A stretch of 28,149 bases of DNA from Oscillospiraceae bacterium (GTDB taxonomy: Bacteria; Bacillota; Clostridia; Saccharofermentanales; Saccharofermentanaceae): assembly GCA_902803695.1 (NCBI GenBank), contig CADCQX010000287.1, forward strand, positions 1-28,149. Reading direction: 5' to 3'. Below are positions 7,599 to 15,256 of this stretch, piece after piece; within the stretch, counting starts at the first letter, position 1, and each line of letters starts with the position of its first letter. Position numbers and translations under genes: made by a program. Under the pieces are notes generated by a model. It saw only the letters and a program-made list of their open reading frames with translations. It did no database searches and was not told the origin of the DNA.

Positions 7599-8270
7599 AT
7601 GACAAAAGCAGTAATTTTCGATTTCTACGAGACCCTGGTCACGTGCAATAAAGCCAAGCCTTATTTCGGTGAGCACATCGCCAGGGATATGAAGATAGAA
7701 GAGTCCGATTTCCGTAAGATATGGGATGCGACCAACGACGCCAGGACTCTGGGCAAGATCACTTTTGAGGAAGTCATCCTCGATATCATGAATGAAAACG
7801 GTGTCTATAATGATAAACTTTATTCTAAGATAATGAAAAAGAGAAAAGAGAGTAAGTTTGATAACATCCGTCACTACGACAAGGAAACTATCAACCTGTT
7901 TGATACTCTCCGTTCTCTCAACATCAAGATCGGTATCATTACCAACTGCTATAGTGAAGAAGTTAATCCGATCAAGGAATGTGTTCTTACTCATTATGCA
8001 GATGCTGTTCTTCTGTCATGTGAAGCCGGCATCAAAAAACCGGAACCTGAGATCTATCACAGGATGACAGTAGCATTAAGTGTTCCTGCCAATGAATGCA
8101 TCTATGTCGGTGACGGCTGTTCCAACGAACTATATGGTGCGCGTGATGTCGGAATGCTTCCTGTTCAGGCAACATGGTTCCTGAAATACGACAAGCGAAG
8201 AAAACGGACTATGGATCCTGAATTCAATCACATATCACATCCGATGGGATTATTGAGTTATCTTACATAA
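7599..8270 (+). CDS. HAD-family hydrolase
   Basis: A 223-residue haloacid dehalogenase superfamily protein with all four motifs: the nucleophile Asp8 in VIFDFYETL, motif II Thr115-Asn116 (IITNC), the Lys of motif III (146/147, before PEPEIYHRM), and motif IV YVGDGCSNEL (Asp172). The +2 position after the nucleophile is Tyr (D-F-Y-E-T) rather than Asp. That is the pattern of the haloacid-dehalogenase/YjjG-like branch and not of the classical DxDGT phosphatases. Phosphatase activity on a small metabolite is most likely, but the substrate is not predictable. It is a single-gene unit with its own promoter and a strong terminator (8293-8337). Confidence 0.9.
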   Translation: MTKAVIFDFYETLVTCNKAKPYFGEHIARDMKIEESDFRKIWDATNDARTLGKITFEEVILDIMNENGVYNDKLYSKIMKKRKESKFDNIRHYDKETINLFDTLRSLNIKIGIITNCYSEEVNPIKECVLTHYADAVLLSCEAGIKKPEPEIYHRMTVALSVPANECIYVGDGCSNELYGARDVGMLPVQATWFLKYDKRRKRTMDPEFNHISHPMGLLSYLT

Positions 8271-8292
8271 TAGATTTAGGAAAACTATTTGT

Positions 8293-8337
8293 TGACCTTC
8301 TGTCTGGTTATCTGATCAGACAGAGGGTCATTTTTTT
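8293..8337 (+). terminator. Rho-independent terminator after the HAD gene
   Basis: TGACC-TTCTGTCTG on the left pairs with CAGACAGA-GGGTCA on the right around a GTTATCTGAT-type loop, followed by seven T (8331-8337). It marks the end of the resident-type genes before the A+T-rich island. Confidence 0.9.
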
Positions 8338-8640
8338 ACATGAAATCTGCAATTTTCCAAGAAGAAAAAAGTTGTTCGAAATCGGACATTTAATAAATTT
8401 GTTTTGAGATGTTGTAATAATGTCATAAAAAGAACAATTATATTTGATATGATAATATTACAATTTTGTTATTTTTACTTGCGCACTTAAGTAGCTGCAA
8501 AGTGTTTTCTGGCTGTTGAAAAACAATTAGCTTCTTTCAAAGTGACAAAAAAATTATAGAAATATTTTTGGTTATTTTTGTTAAAAATCAGATAAGGAAA
8601 TTGTCATTTTGTCGAAAAAACTAACTGAGACAAAAATGCA

Positions 8641-8669
8641 TTGAATAATCATTTTCCGATGAGTATAAT
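8641..8669 (+). promoter_or_regulatory. Promoter candidate P1 upstream of the cluster
   Basis: TTGAAT (8641-8646) and a perfect TATAAT (8664-8669) with a 17-base spacer. It would start near 8676, about 450 bases before the first reading frame of the cluster. A terminator-like hairpin at 8709-8734 could attenuate it. Confidence 0.55.
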
Positions 8670-8708
8670 ACCTGATACAGCGCGTTTCTTGGCGGAGGCG
8701 AATTGAAA

Positions 8709-8734
8709 AGACCAGTATAGGATCTCTTTTTATT
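8709..8734 (+). terminator. Weak terminator or attenuator in the leader
   Basis: AGACC (8709-8713) can pair with GGATCT (8720-8725) with one bulged base and a 6-base loop, followed by CTTTTTATT. The short stem makes it a weak terminator; it would cut P1 transcripts at about 55 nt. Confidence 0.3.
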
Positions 8735-8785
8735 AAGCTTATATATATTATATTTAAAACAAAAAATAATGCTCTAATATAGGCA

Positions 8786-8814
8786 TTGTTGCTTTTGTAA
8801 AATAACAATATAGT
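8786..8814 (+). promoter_or_regulatory. Promoter candidate P2 upstream of the cluster
   Basis: TTGTTG (8786-8791) and TATAGT (8809-8814), 17-base spacer. It lies after the possible attenuator and would give a leader of about 300 nt before the SDR remnant and adenylation gene. Confidence 0.4.
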
Positions 8815-9020
8815 GAAAAAGAAGCGTGCTGGAGAGTGATTAAATAAAGGGAACTGATATTTTTGCCACAGTTTGACGTAAAATGTCGTAATTTTGTCAT
8901 ATATAATTTAATAATTCGATTTTCTTATTATTAAGTTATATGAAACGCCAACTGCTTATTTGATTGCTTCCGGTAAAACGGAATGTGTTCTTTTTTGTTT
9001 CTCTTTGTTAGTGCTTTCAA

Positions 9021-9038
9021 AAATCGAAATATCGATTT
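9021..9038 (+). promoter_or_regulatory. Inverted repeat before the cluster
   Basis: AAATCG (9021-9026) and CGATTT (9033-9038) around AAATAT, about 85 bases before the SDR remnant. A possible operator or small hairpin; no regulator gene of the cluster was found in the window. Confidence 0.25.
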
Positions 9039-9122
9039 GTGTGTTTGTGTTGTTTGGGTGATGAAAGAAACTGAGAGTCTGCTGTAAAAAGCGAAAAAAG
9101 ATAATACATGAGGATGCTTGGA

Positions 9123-9281
9123 ATGAAAAACAAGGTGGTAATCATTACCGAAGCCAACAGAGGTATAGGGAAAGATATGGAATGTTTTCTAGCTCGAAAA
9201 GGAGCAGTTATTGTTGCCGCAGGAAGCAATTCTCACGATAAAAAGCCTATTAGTGAAATATTGGATGCTGAAGTGAGATAA
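9123..9281 (+). pseudogene. Truncated short-chain dehydrogenase (SDR) N-terminus
   Basis: A 52-codon frame whose first 35 residues read like the N-terminal Rossmann strand and helix of an SDR. KVVIITEANRGIGK (4-17) matches the TGxxxGxG cofactor motif with Glu in place of the first Gly, followed by FLARKGAVIVAAGS at the usual second-strand spacing. After that the similarity stops and the frame ends with TAA; families of this kind are about 250 residues, so the catalytic Ser-Tyr-Lys part is absent. A GAGG stretch precedes the ATG, and in-frame ATGs also exist at 9108 and 9114. The stop is two bases before the adenylation gene's ATG, so it could still be translated and couple translation. It is most likely a decayed SDR gene with an internal deletion. 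Confidence 0.65.
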
Positions 9282-9283
9282 AT

Positions 9284-10801
9284 ATGAGCAACTTTTTGAG
9301 AAGATTGAGAATAAACGCAGAGCAATATGGTGACCGAGAGGCTATAGTATTCGGCACACAGAGAATAACATATAAGAAACTCGAAGAAGAAACTGATAAA
9401 CTGGCTGCTGCCTTGAGTAAAAGGCTGTCAGGAAAACAGGTCCCGGTGATCATATATCATAGCCGCGGTATTGATTTTATTAAGATCATGTTGGCGGTTA
9501 TAAAGTGTGACTGTTTCTATATTCCGCTTGAGGAGATTTATCCTGTTGATAGAGTGAGAACGATTTATCGGGATATAAATGCCGAGATTATTATTTCTGA
9601 TTTGTTGGATTCAGATTACGATATGAAGGTATTTAATCCTGAGACTGACTCTATAGTTGAAGATGGAAGCTGGAAAGCTGAGAAAATAGGGCGTAATGAT
9701 CAGGATATTATCTATGTGATGTATACGTCAGGAACAACAGGAATGCCTAAAGGTATTGCCATTAAAGATGAAAATGTTGATAACCTGATCAATACATTTG
9801 GCAGGATCTTATACAATCATTTTGAAGAAAACATAAATGTCGGATTGATAGCTCCATTTAGCTTCGATACATCGGTTAAACAGATATATTGTGCATTGTA
9901 TTATGCCAAGACCTTGGTAATAGCTGATTACACTGTAAGAAGTTTTGGAAGAAAGATTCATGATTTCCATAACAAGCACGCTTTAACAATATGTGATGCA
10001 ACGCCATCACATATAAAGCTCATGCTCATCCAGAAATCAAAGCAGCCTTCGAAACTTCCATATCTGTTTATTGGTGGAGAGAATCTGCAGTGGAGTCTTT
10101 TGAAGGAATACAGAGAGCAGATTAACAGAGATTGTAAGTTTGTAAATCTTTACGGACCAACGGAATGCTGTGTAGATGTTTCATATAACTTCATCGATGA
10201 GATCAGTCATGATCACGGAAGTGTTCCGATTGGAAAAGAGTTTGATAACACAACGCTGGTTATTCAGGATGAAAATGGACAGAGCGCTTTGAATGATGGG
10301 ATTGGGGAATTAATTGTTTACGGAAAGCAAGTAGGCTTTGGATATGTTGGAAACAACAAAGCTGATGGATACATATTTAATGATGATGGAGTAGCGATAG
10401 GGTATAGAACCGGAGATTTAGCAAGATATGATGATGAGCACAACATAATCATTCTTTCCCGAAAAGACAGACAGGTAAAAATAAATGGATACCGAATAGA
10501 ACTGGGTGAGATTGAAAGCAGAATAAAGGACTGTTGCGGTACACAGTGCCACGTAGCTTACTTTAATTCCGAGAAAAAAGCAGGACTTATAGCATTTGTG
10601 GTCAAGGGGCCAAAAGAATGCAATAAGAATAAATTGAATGATCATTTGATCAAATATTTAATGCCTTACATGATCCCCAAGGAATATGTTTTTTTGGATT
10701 CGCTCCCATTGAATACAAACGGAAAAATCGATGAAAAGAAACTGAGGGATATTTATGATTCGGAGAAAGCCGGATTGGTAAGAGCAACGGTCAATACATG
10801 A
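9284..10801 (+). CDS. Stand-alone NRPS-type adenylation enzyme
   Basis: A 505-residue ANL-superfamily enzyme made of one adenylation domain without fused carrier or condensation domain. NRPS core motifs are complete: A3 MYTSGTTGMPK (146-156), A5 NLYGPTE (288-294), A7 YRTGD (374-378), A8 RQVKINGYRIELGEIE (396-411) and A10 NGKID with the catalytic Lys481. The A4 region FDTSV has Asp194 at the position that in alpha-amino-acid-activating domains holds the amino group, so an amino acid is the likely substrate; I cannot assign which. It should form an aminoacyl-AMP and load the free-standing carrier encoded at 13222. No strong ribosome binding site is visible; the SDR remnant ends two bases upstream, so translation may be coupled. 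Confidence 0.92.
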   Translation: MSNFLRRLRINAEQYGDREAIVFGTQRITYKKLEEETDKLAAALSKRLSGKQVPVIIYHSRGIDFIKIMLAVIKCDCFYIPLEEIYPVDRVRTIYRDINAEIIISDLLDSDYDMKVFNPETDSIVEDGSWKAEKIGRNDQDIIYVMYTSGTTGMPKGIAIKDENVDNLINTFGRILYNHFEENINVGLIAPFSFDTSVKQIYCALYYAKTLVIADYTVRSFGRKIHDFHNKHALTICDATPSHIKLMLIQKSKQPSKLPYLFIGGENLQWSLLKEYREQINRDCKFVNLYGPTECCVDVSYNFIDEISHDHGSVPIGKEFDNTTLVIQDENGQSALNDGIGELIVYGKQVGFGYVGNNKADGYIFNDDGVAIGYRTGDLARYDDEHNIIILSRKDRQVKINGYRIELGEIESRIKDCCGTQCHVAYFNSEKKAGLIAFVVKGPKECNKNKLNDHLIKYLMPYMIPKEYVFLDSLPLNTNGKIDEKKLRDIYDSEKAGLVRATVNT

Positions 10802-10840
10802 TATTTTCTCCAAAAAACAAGAAAGCAGATAAGGATAAAA

Positions 10841-12166
10841 ATGGAAGAAGAAAATTTTAATAAGTCGAAAGATAAGATAATGAGGATACTAAGGAATGCC
10901 TCAAAAGCAAAGTACTATAATAAGTGTTTTTCCGATTTGAACATTGATTTGTCAAGAGATATTACCTATGACGAGTTCAAAAAGATCCCTGTAATGGACA
11001 AGAATAGTTACAATGCAAATAAGTTTGATCTTGTAACTCTTGATATGAAGGATTTTGACATGGATTACTATAATTCATTGTCAAAAGGAAATGATAAGCA
11101 AGAGTACCTGAAACGCTTTAAGTTAAGATATATGACTACAAGCGGATCCACAGGTCAGCCTTTGGAGGTTCTCAAGGGTTATAACGATGAATACATGGAT
11201 TATTTCACTCTGAATTACTACAGAAAAAAACTGTCGAAGTATAACTTCAAAGGCGTGTTTGTATGGATCTGGCCTGAAAACCCGATCATGAGACGTTTTC
11301 TAAATGGTGATGAGTCCAATGCTGGAGAGAAGAAGTATAGATCCGAAAATAGGTATGGGTATAAGTATCACATGCACGAACACTCGGATGAAAACTTCAT
11401 GGATTTGTATGACTTTTTGATCGAAAAGAAATGCGAATGGATTACTTCTTCTCCCTCTGTCTTATACAAATTGGCTTGCTTTATCCAAGAGAAACAACTC
11501 GAATACATTAAGTTTGAATATATAGAATGTCACAGCGAGAAGATGTATGAGTGGCAGGAGGAAAAGATAGAGGAAGTATTCGGATGCAAACCTGTCAGCA
11601 TATATAGTTCCAATGAGATTCAATTCATGGCAGGTATGTGCGAAAACAAACACCTTCATATGTTCAACAAGGGATGCTTTATCGAGTTTTTGGAAAACAA
11701 CGGAATAAAAGAGGTTTGTGTAACTTCGTTGAATTATTTCGATGTTCCCATAATACGATACAAACTTGGAGATTGTGGTGACTGGCTCTATGGAGAATCT
11801 TGTGATTCAGCTTTGAGTAAACTTCCGTGCTTTACGTTGAATGGCACTAGAGTTAATGACTTGCTGAAGACTAAAAGCGGAACAATAATGGAGCCTTTTG
11901 TAATAACCGATTCTGTTCATTTGATGTGTAACAAATTCGGATTAGACATAAAGCAACACAAAATCAAGCAATTGAGTCCGGATTCTTTTGCGTTCTATTT
12001 TTCCAGAAAAGAAGTGGATTGTGCTAATGAGGAGTACAGAAGCTTTTTGAAGGATTATCTCACTGCGTTATTAGAATATGACGCTAATGTGGAACTTAAT
12101 GAAATAGAGGACGTGGAAGAACTTAAGGACGGAAGAAAGTTCAAATACTTTGAACGATGCTTTTAA
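10841..12166 (+). CDS. PaaK/CapK-like AMP-forming ligase
   Basis: A 441-residue member of the phenylacetate-CoA ligase/CapK branch of adenylate-forming enzymes. It has TTSGSTGQP (99-107) as the phosphate-binding loop, YSSNE (255-259) in place of the usual Y-G-x-T/S-E, and IIRYKLGD (304-311), the family's R-Y-x-x-x-D motif. The closely related CapK proteins occur in polysaccharide clusters; PaaK-like enzymes in natural product clusters activate aryl or other acids for CoA or carrier proteins. As a second acid-activating enzyme in a cluster with only one carrier protein, it may supply a second building block or join the acid to an amine. It starts 39 bases after the adenylation gene, with an AAGGA site. 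Confidence 0.85.
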   Translation: MEEENFNKSKDKIMRILRNASKAKYYNKCFSDLNIDLSRDITYDEFKKIPVMDKNSYNANKFDLVTLDMKDFDMDYYNSLSKGNDKQEYLKRFKLRYMTTSGSTGQPLEVLKGYNDEYMDYFTLNYYRKKLSKYNFKGVFVWIWPENPIMRRFLNGDESNAGEKKYRSENRYGYKYHMHEHSDENFMDLYDFLIEKKCEWITSSPSVLYKLACFIQEKQLEYIKFEYIECHSEKMYEWQEEKIEEVFGCKPVSIYSSNEIQFMAGMCENKHLHMFNKGCFIEFLENNGIKEVCVTSLNYFDVPIIRYKLGDCGDWLYGESCDSALSKLPCFTLNGTRVNDLLKTKSGTIMEPFVITDSVHLMCNKFGLDIKQHKIKQLSPDSFAFYFSRKEVDCANEEYRSFLKDYLTALLEYDANVELNEIEDVEELKDGRKFKYFERCF

Positions 12167-12196
12167 ACAGAAAATAGAAATGCGAGGGAGAAAAGA

Positions 12197-13225
12197 ATGG
12201 ATATTAGTATGGCTAATATAAAGTTGGATCTTAGTGAAAACATCTTCGGTTTTTCTGATGTTATTCGTGAGACACTGAAGAATGAAATACAGTCGATTAA
12301 TCTATACCCTGATACAAAGTGTACTGAGTTGACGGAGGCTATATCAAAATACTATGGAGTTGCTCCTGGACAGATATCGATTGGAAACGGGTTGGATGAG
12401 ATTATCCTATCAGTGGCTATATCAAAAAAATACAAGTCGGTTTTGATTCCTGAACATTGTTTTATGGGATATTTGTATTCATCTGAAATAGCTGGATCAG
12501 AGATTCATCTATTACAGTTGGAGGATTATAAAGTCTCTTTGGAAAGAATATACAGTGAATTAGATTGTGTTAATGCAATATACTTGTGTAATCCTGAGAA
12601 TCCTTTCGGTACGGTCTTGAAATATGATGAGATAGAAGAACTGATAAGGAGATGCGAAGAGAAGAATGTCGATTTGATCCTTGATGAAGCTTACATGGAT
12701 TTTGCCGAGGGCGACGGTGTATCTTCGGCTTTGGAATTGATAGGAAAGTATAAAAACCTTTATGTTTTGAGAACCTTTTCCAAAGCCTATTCTTTGGCGG
12801 GACTGCGCTGTGGTTTTATAGTTTCTACTGAAGAAAACATATCGGATTTAGCGAAAGTCAAAAAGGCATTGCCGTTTAATGTCAATAGATTGGCTCAGAA
12901 AGCTGCTTGCTGTGTTTTGAGTGATGATTCCTGGGTAAAAAAGAATGTGGAGACATGTAAGCATAACAGGGATCTATTTATGAAGAAACTGAAGGCTAAT
13001 AACATTTTCTACGTCGAAAGCAAAACGAATTTTGTAACGATATATATAGAGAACGCAGATGAAGTATGCCAGAGTTTGTGTTCCGACTATCACATTATGG
13101 TGAAAAATCTGCGTTCGATGGGATTGGAAAACTATCTTCGTATTGGAATAGGAACAGAAGAACAGATGGATCACGTGATAAGTGTTATTTCGAAACTTAG
13201 AAACAACGAAGGAGAGAAGTTATGA
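12197..13225 (+). CDS. HisC-like PLP aminotransferase
   Basis: A 342-residue class I/II fold PLP enzyme of the histidinol-phosphate aminotransferase/CobD group. Visible residues are the CNPENPFG segment (Asn132), Asp163 in LILDEAYMDF, the Schiff-base Lys196 in TFSKAYSLAGLR, Arg204, and the substrate-carboxylate or phosphate Arg in YLRIGIG near the C-terminus. The closest relatives by pattern use histidinol phosphate, aromatic amino acids or threonine phosphate. None of the other his or cob genes is near, so a paralogue serving the cluster is more likely than histidine synthesis. A GAGGGAG site precedes the ATG. Its stop overlaps the carrier gene start by four bases, suggesting that the two are made together and perhaps act on a carrier-bound or carrier-released intermediate. 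Confidence 0.88.
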   Translation: MDISMANIKLDLSENIFGFSDVIRETLKNEIQSINLYPDTKCTELTEAISKYYGVAPGQISIGNGLDEIILSVAISKKYKSVLIPEHCFMGYLYSSEIAGSEIHLLQLEDYKVSLERIYSELDCVNAIYLCNPENPFGTVLKYDEIEELIRRCEEKNVDLILDEAYMDFAEGDGVSSALELIGKYKNLYVLRTFSKAYSLAGLRCGFIVSTEENISDLAKVKKALPFNVNRLAQKAACCVLSDDSWVKKNVETCKHNRDLFMKKLKANNIFYVESKTNFVTIYIENADEVCQSLCSDYHIMVKNLRSMGLENYLRIGIGTEEQMDHVISVISKLRNNEGEKL

Positions 13226-13503
13226 ACAGAGAAGAGATTGTTGAAAGGACTATAGATGTAATACGATCAGCAATTGCCGAGACGGGTGAAGATACAGATT
13301 ATGTGAATTCGCTTGATATTAACGAGGGTACAGATATTTTTAAGGATCTGGGAATGGACTCGATTCAGGTGATGACGATTATCACTGATCTTGAGGACAT
13401 ATATGATATGGAATTCGCAGACGAGGATATGGATATGGACTATTTGCTTATCGTCGGTAATCTCGTTGACTCTGTTGAAAGAGGAATTCTTAAAAGTGCC
13501 TAA
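13222..13503 (+). CDS. Free-standing acyl/peptidyl carrier protein
   Basis: A 93-residue acidic helical protein with the phosphopantetheine attachment motif DLGMDSIQVM; Ser47 should carry the 4'-phosphopantetheine arm. The size is slightly above the usual 75-90 residues. It is the only carrier protein in the window and lies among acid-activating enzymes and a ThDP enzyme, so it is the probable scaffold on which the product is built. It is translationally coupled to the HisC-like gene (overlap ATGA at 13222-13225). No phosphopantetheinyl transferase is present here; the host enzyme would have to serve. Confidence 0.93.
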   Translation: MNREEIVERTIDVIRSAIAETGEDTDYVNSLDINEGTDIFKDLGMDSIQVMTIITDLEDIYDMEFADEDMDMDYLLIVGNLVDSVERGILKSA

Positions 13504-13520
13504 GGGGAAATGATCAAAGT

Positions 13521-15206
13521 ATGAGCGAGAAAAAGTGTTCAGAATACATTGTTGATGAATTAAAGAAAAACGGAATCTATACCGTATTCGGTGTTCCGGG
13601 CGTAAATGTTCTGCCGTTGTTTGACAGGATTGAACGTGATGCTTCAATGAACATGATTACCAGTAAGACGGAGCTGGCGTGTTCTTATATGGCGGACGGA
13701 TATGCCCGTGTAAAAGATATGGGATGCTTTATCTCTACTACAGGTCCTGGTATAGCAAGTGCCGTAAACGGATTGATTTCAAGTTATTATGATTCGATTC
13801 CTGTGATTGCGCTTTCGGCGCAAGTTAATATTTCTGAATACGGGAAGTACGGAATCCAGGAAATGACCGGATACGGAAGGACTCCGGATGTGCTGAGTAT
13901 GATGAAATATATCACCAAGGATAGTCAGCGCATTTTGTCGGCAGATGAGATAGTTAATAAGCTTAATCAGGGCATACAAATCTCCCGAGCTGACAGAAAG
14001 GGCCCGGTATATTTTGAGATAGACGAGGAAATATTGAGAGAAGACTATAGCGTAAACACAGAAGATTCGTCTTGTATCGCCAATTTGACTGCTGAAAACA
14101 GCGCTGTATCAGAAACCAGTCAAATTATTGATGAAGTTGAAAGAATGCTTGATCAGGGAAAACAAATAGTCTTGATTATCGGAAATGGAGCTAAAGACGC
14201 GTTTCCTTCGGATATTGATGTTGTTGCCAACAAATTCGGAATGGGGATAGTTTCGACGTATTTGGCAAAAGGAAAGATAGATAACCGAAAAGAAAACTAC
14301 TTGGGGGTTATGGGATGCTATGGAAATCGAATCGCGAATTCCAGTATTGAAAATGCGGACATCATCCTTGTTGTTGGAGCTACATTGAATTATCTTTCTA
14401 CTGCCGGTTGGACGAATGGAATGGAAAATAAAAGGATCATACGAGTAGACTTGGATGATGATGAACTGAACAGAAATTACCAAGCTGTAATAAAGGTGAA
14501 AATGGATGCGAAGGTATTCTTTTCCGAACTTTCGAAAAGAGTTTCAGGAAGAACGGATAAACCGTTCTATTGTGACTGTTCTGAACTTCAGGATTATGAC
14601 TTGGAGAAAGATAAGGACTATTTATTTTCACCATATAAGGCGATTCAGGTAATAAATCAATATCTGGATGAAAACTCTATTGTTGTAGCTGATGTGGGTC
14701 AAAACTCTTATTGGGCCGAGCGTTATATCTCTGTAAACGGAAATAATAACTTCATTGTTAACGGCGGAAATGGATCAATGGGACATGGGGTTGCCGCTTC
14801 AATAGGTGTGCGTTGCGCTCAGAAGGAGACAAATCCTCAGGGAAAAGTGTTCTGCATATGCGGAGACGGTGGATTTATGATGATGGGAAACGAACTAAGT
14901 ACCGCATCGAAAAATGATATCAATGTTATTTGGATCGTGTTTAACAACGGTTCTTTGGGAACTCAGGAAGCATGGTGCAAAGGTCATGAATATGTGGTCG
15001 ATTGTAGTTGCACGGGTGTTGATTTCGTAAAATATGCAAATTCACAAGGTGTCGATGGTTATAGAGCTGATAGTGTTGAAGAACTGAAAAACGCCCTGTC
15101 GCAAGCGGTAGCAAGCAGCAGATCATCATTGATCGATGTAAGACTCTCTAAAGAGATAATACCTAAATCTTATTACGGAACGAAGAGCGTAGAAGCCAAA
15201 AGATAG
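13521..15206 (+). CDS. Acetolactate-synthase-like ThDP enzyme
   Basis: A 561-residue enzyme with the three-domain layout of the acetolactate synthase/pyruvate oxidase group: PYR domain (about 1-165) with the catalytic Glu51 in KTELACSYMADGYAR, central domain (about 195-330), and PP domain (about 370-540) with GDGGF (448-452) and NNGSLG (475-480) as the ThDP-Mg motif. Enzymes of this group decarboxylate a 2-oxo acid and transfer the resulting acyl anion to an aldehyde, ketone or other acceptor. There is no regulatory subunit gene (ilvN/ilvH) or other branched-chain gene nearby, and it lies 17 bases after the carrier gene, so it probably works in the cluster, for instance making an acyloin or acyl-thioester product. 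The true substrate is unknown. Confidence 0.9.
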   Translation: MSEKKCSEYIVDELKKNGIYTVFGVPGVNVLPLFDRIERDASMNMITSKTELACSYMADGYARVKDMGCFISTTGPGIASAVNGLISSYYDSIPVIALSAQVNISEYGKYGIQEMTGYGRTPDVLSMMKYITKDSQRILSADEIVNKLNQGIQISRADRKGPVYFEIDEEILREDYSVNTEDSSCIANLTAENSAVSETSQIIDEVERMLDQGKQIVLIIGNGAKDAFPSDIDVVANKFGMGIVSTYLAKGKIDNRKENYLGVMGCYGNRIANSSIENADIILVVGATLNYLSTAGWTNGMENKRIIRVDLDDDELNRNYQAVIKVKMDAKVFFSELSKRVSGRTDKPFYCDCSELQDYDLEKDKDYLFSPYKAIQVINQYLDENSIVVADVGQNSYWAERYISVNGNNNFIVNGGNGSMGHGVAASIGVRCAQKETNPQGKVFCICGDGGFMMMGNELSTASKNDINVIWIVFNNGSLGTQEAWCKGHEYVVDCSCTGVDFVKYANSQGVDGYRADSVEELKNALSQAVASSRSSLIDVRLSKEIIPKSYYGTKSVEAKR

Positions 15207-15256
15207 AGGCTCATTTCGGGATAGCGATAAACAAATAAGATTAAAAAGGAACCACG

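Larger units (their letters stand above)
8338..9107 (+). other. Long A+T-rich gene-free region at the island entrance
   Basis: About 770 bases with no supportable gene. It holds two promoter candidates in the direction of the cluster (8641-8669 and 8786-8814), a small terminator-like hairpin between them (8709-8734), a hairpin TTCCG/CGGAA (8968-8983) and an inverted repeat (9021-9038). The pattern GTAATnnTGTCATA occurs twice (8414-8427 and 8888-8901). Reading frames on the minus strand here have no ribosome binding site or family resemblance. The length and base composition suggest a regulatory region and possible relic DNA at the edge of transferred material. Confidence 0.6.

Noticed and set aside
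8581..8808. 75-residue frame on the minus strand
   Set aside because: It lies in A+T-rich intergenic DNA with no ribosome binding site, no family resemblance, and it overlaps two plus-strand promoter candidates.
13521..15206. Housekeeping acetolactate synthase (ilvB)
   Set aside because: No ilvN/ilvH or other branched-chain genes are near, and the gene is next to a carrier protein; a paralogue is preferred, although the catalytic motifs alone do not exclude ilvB.
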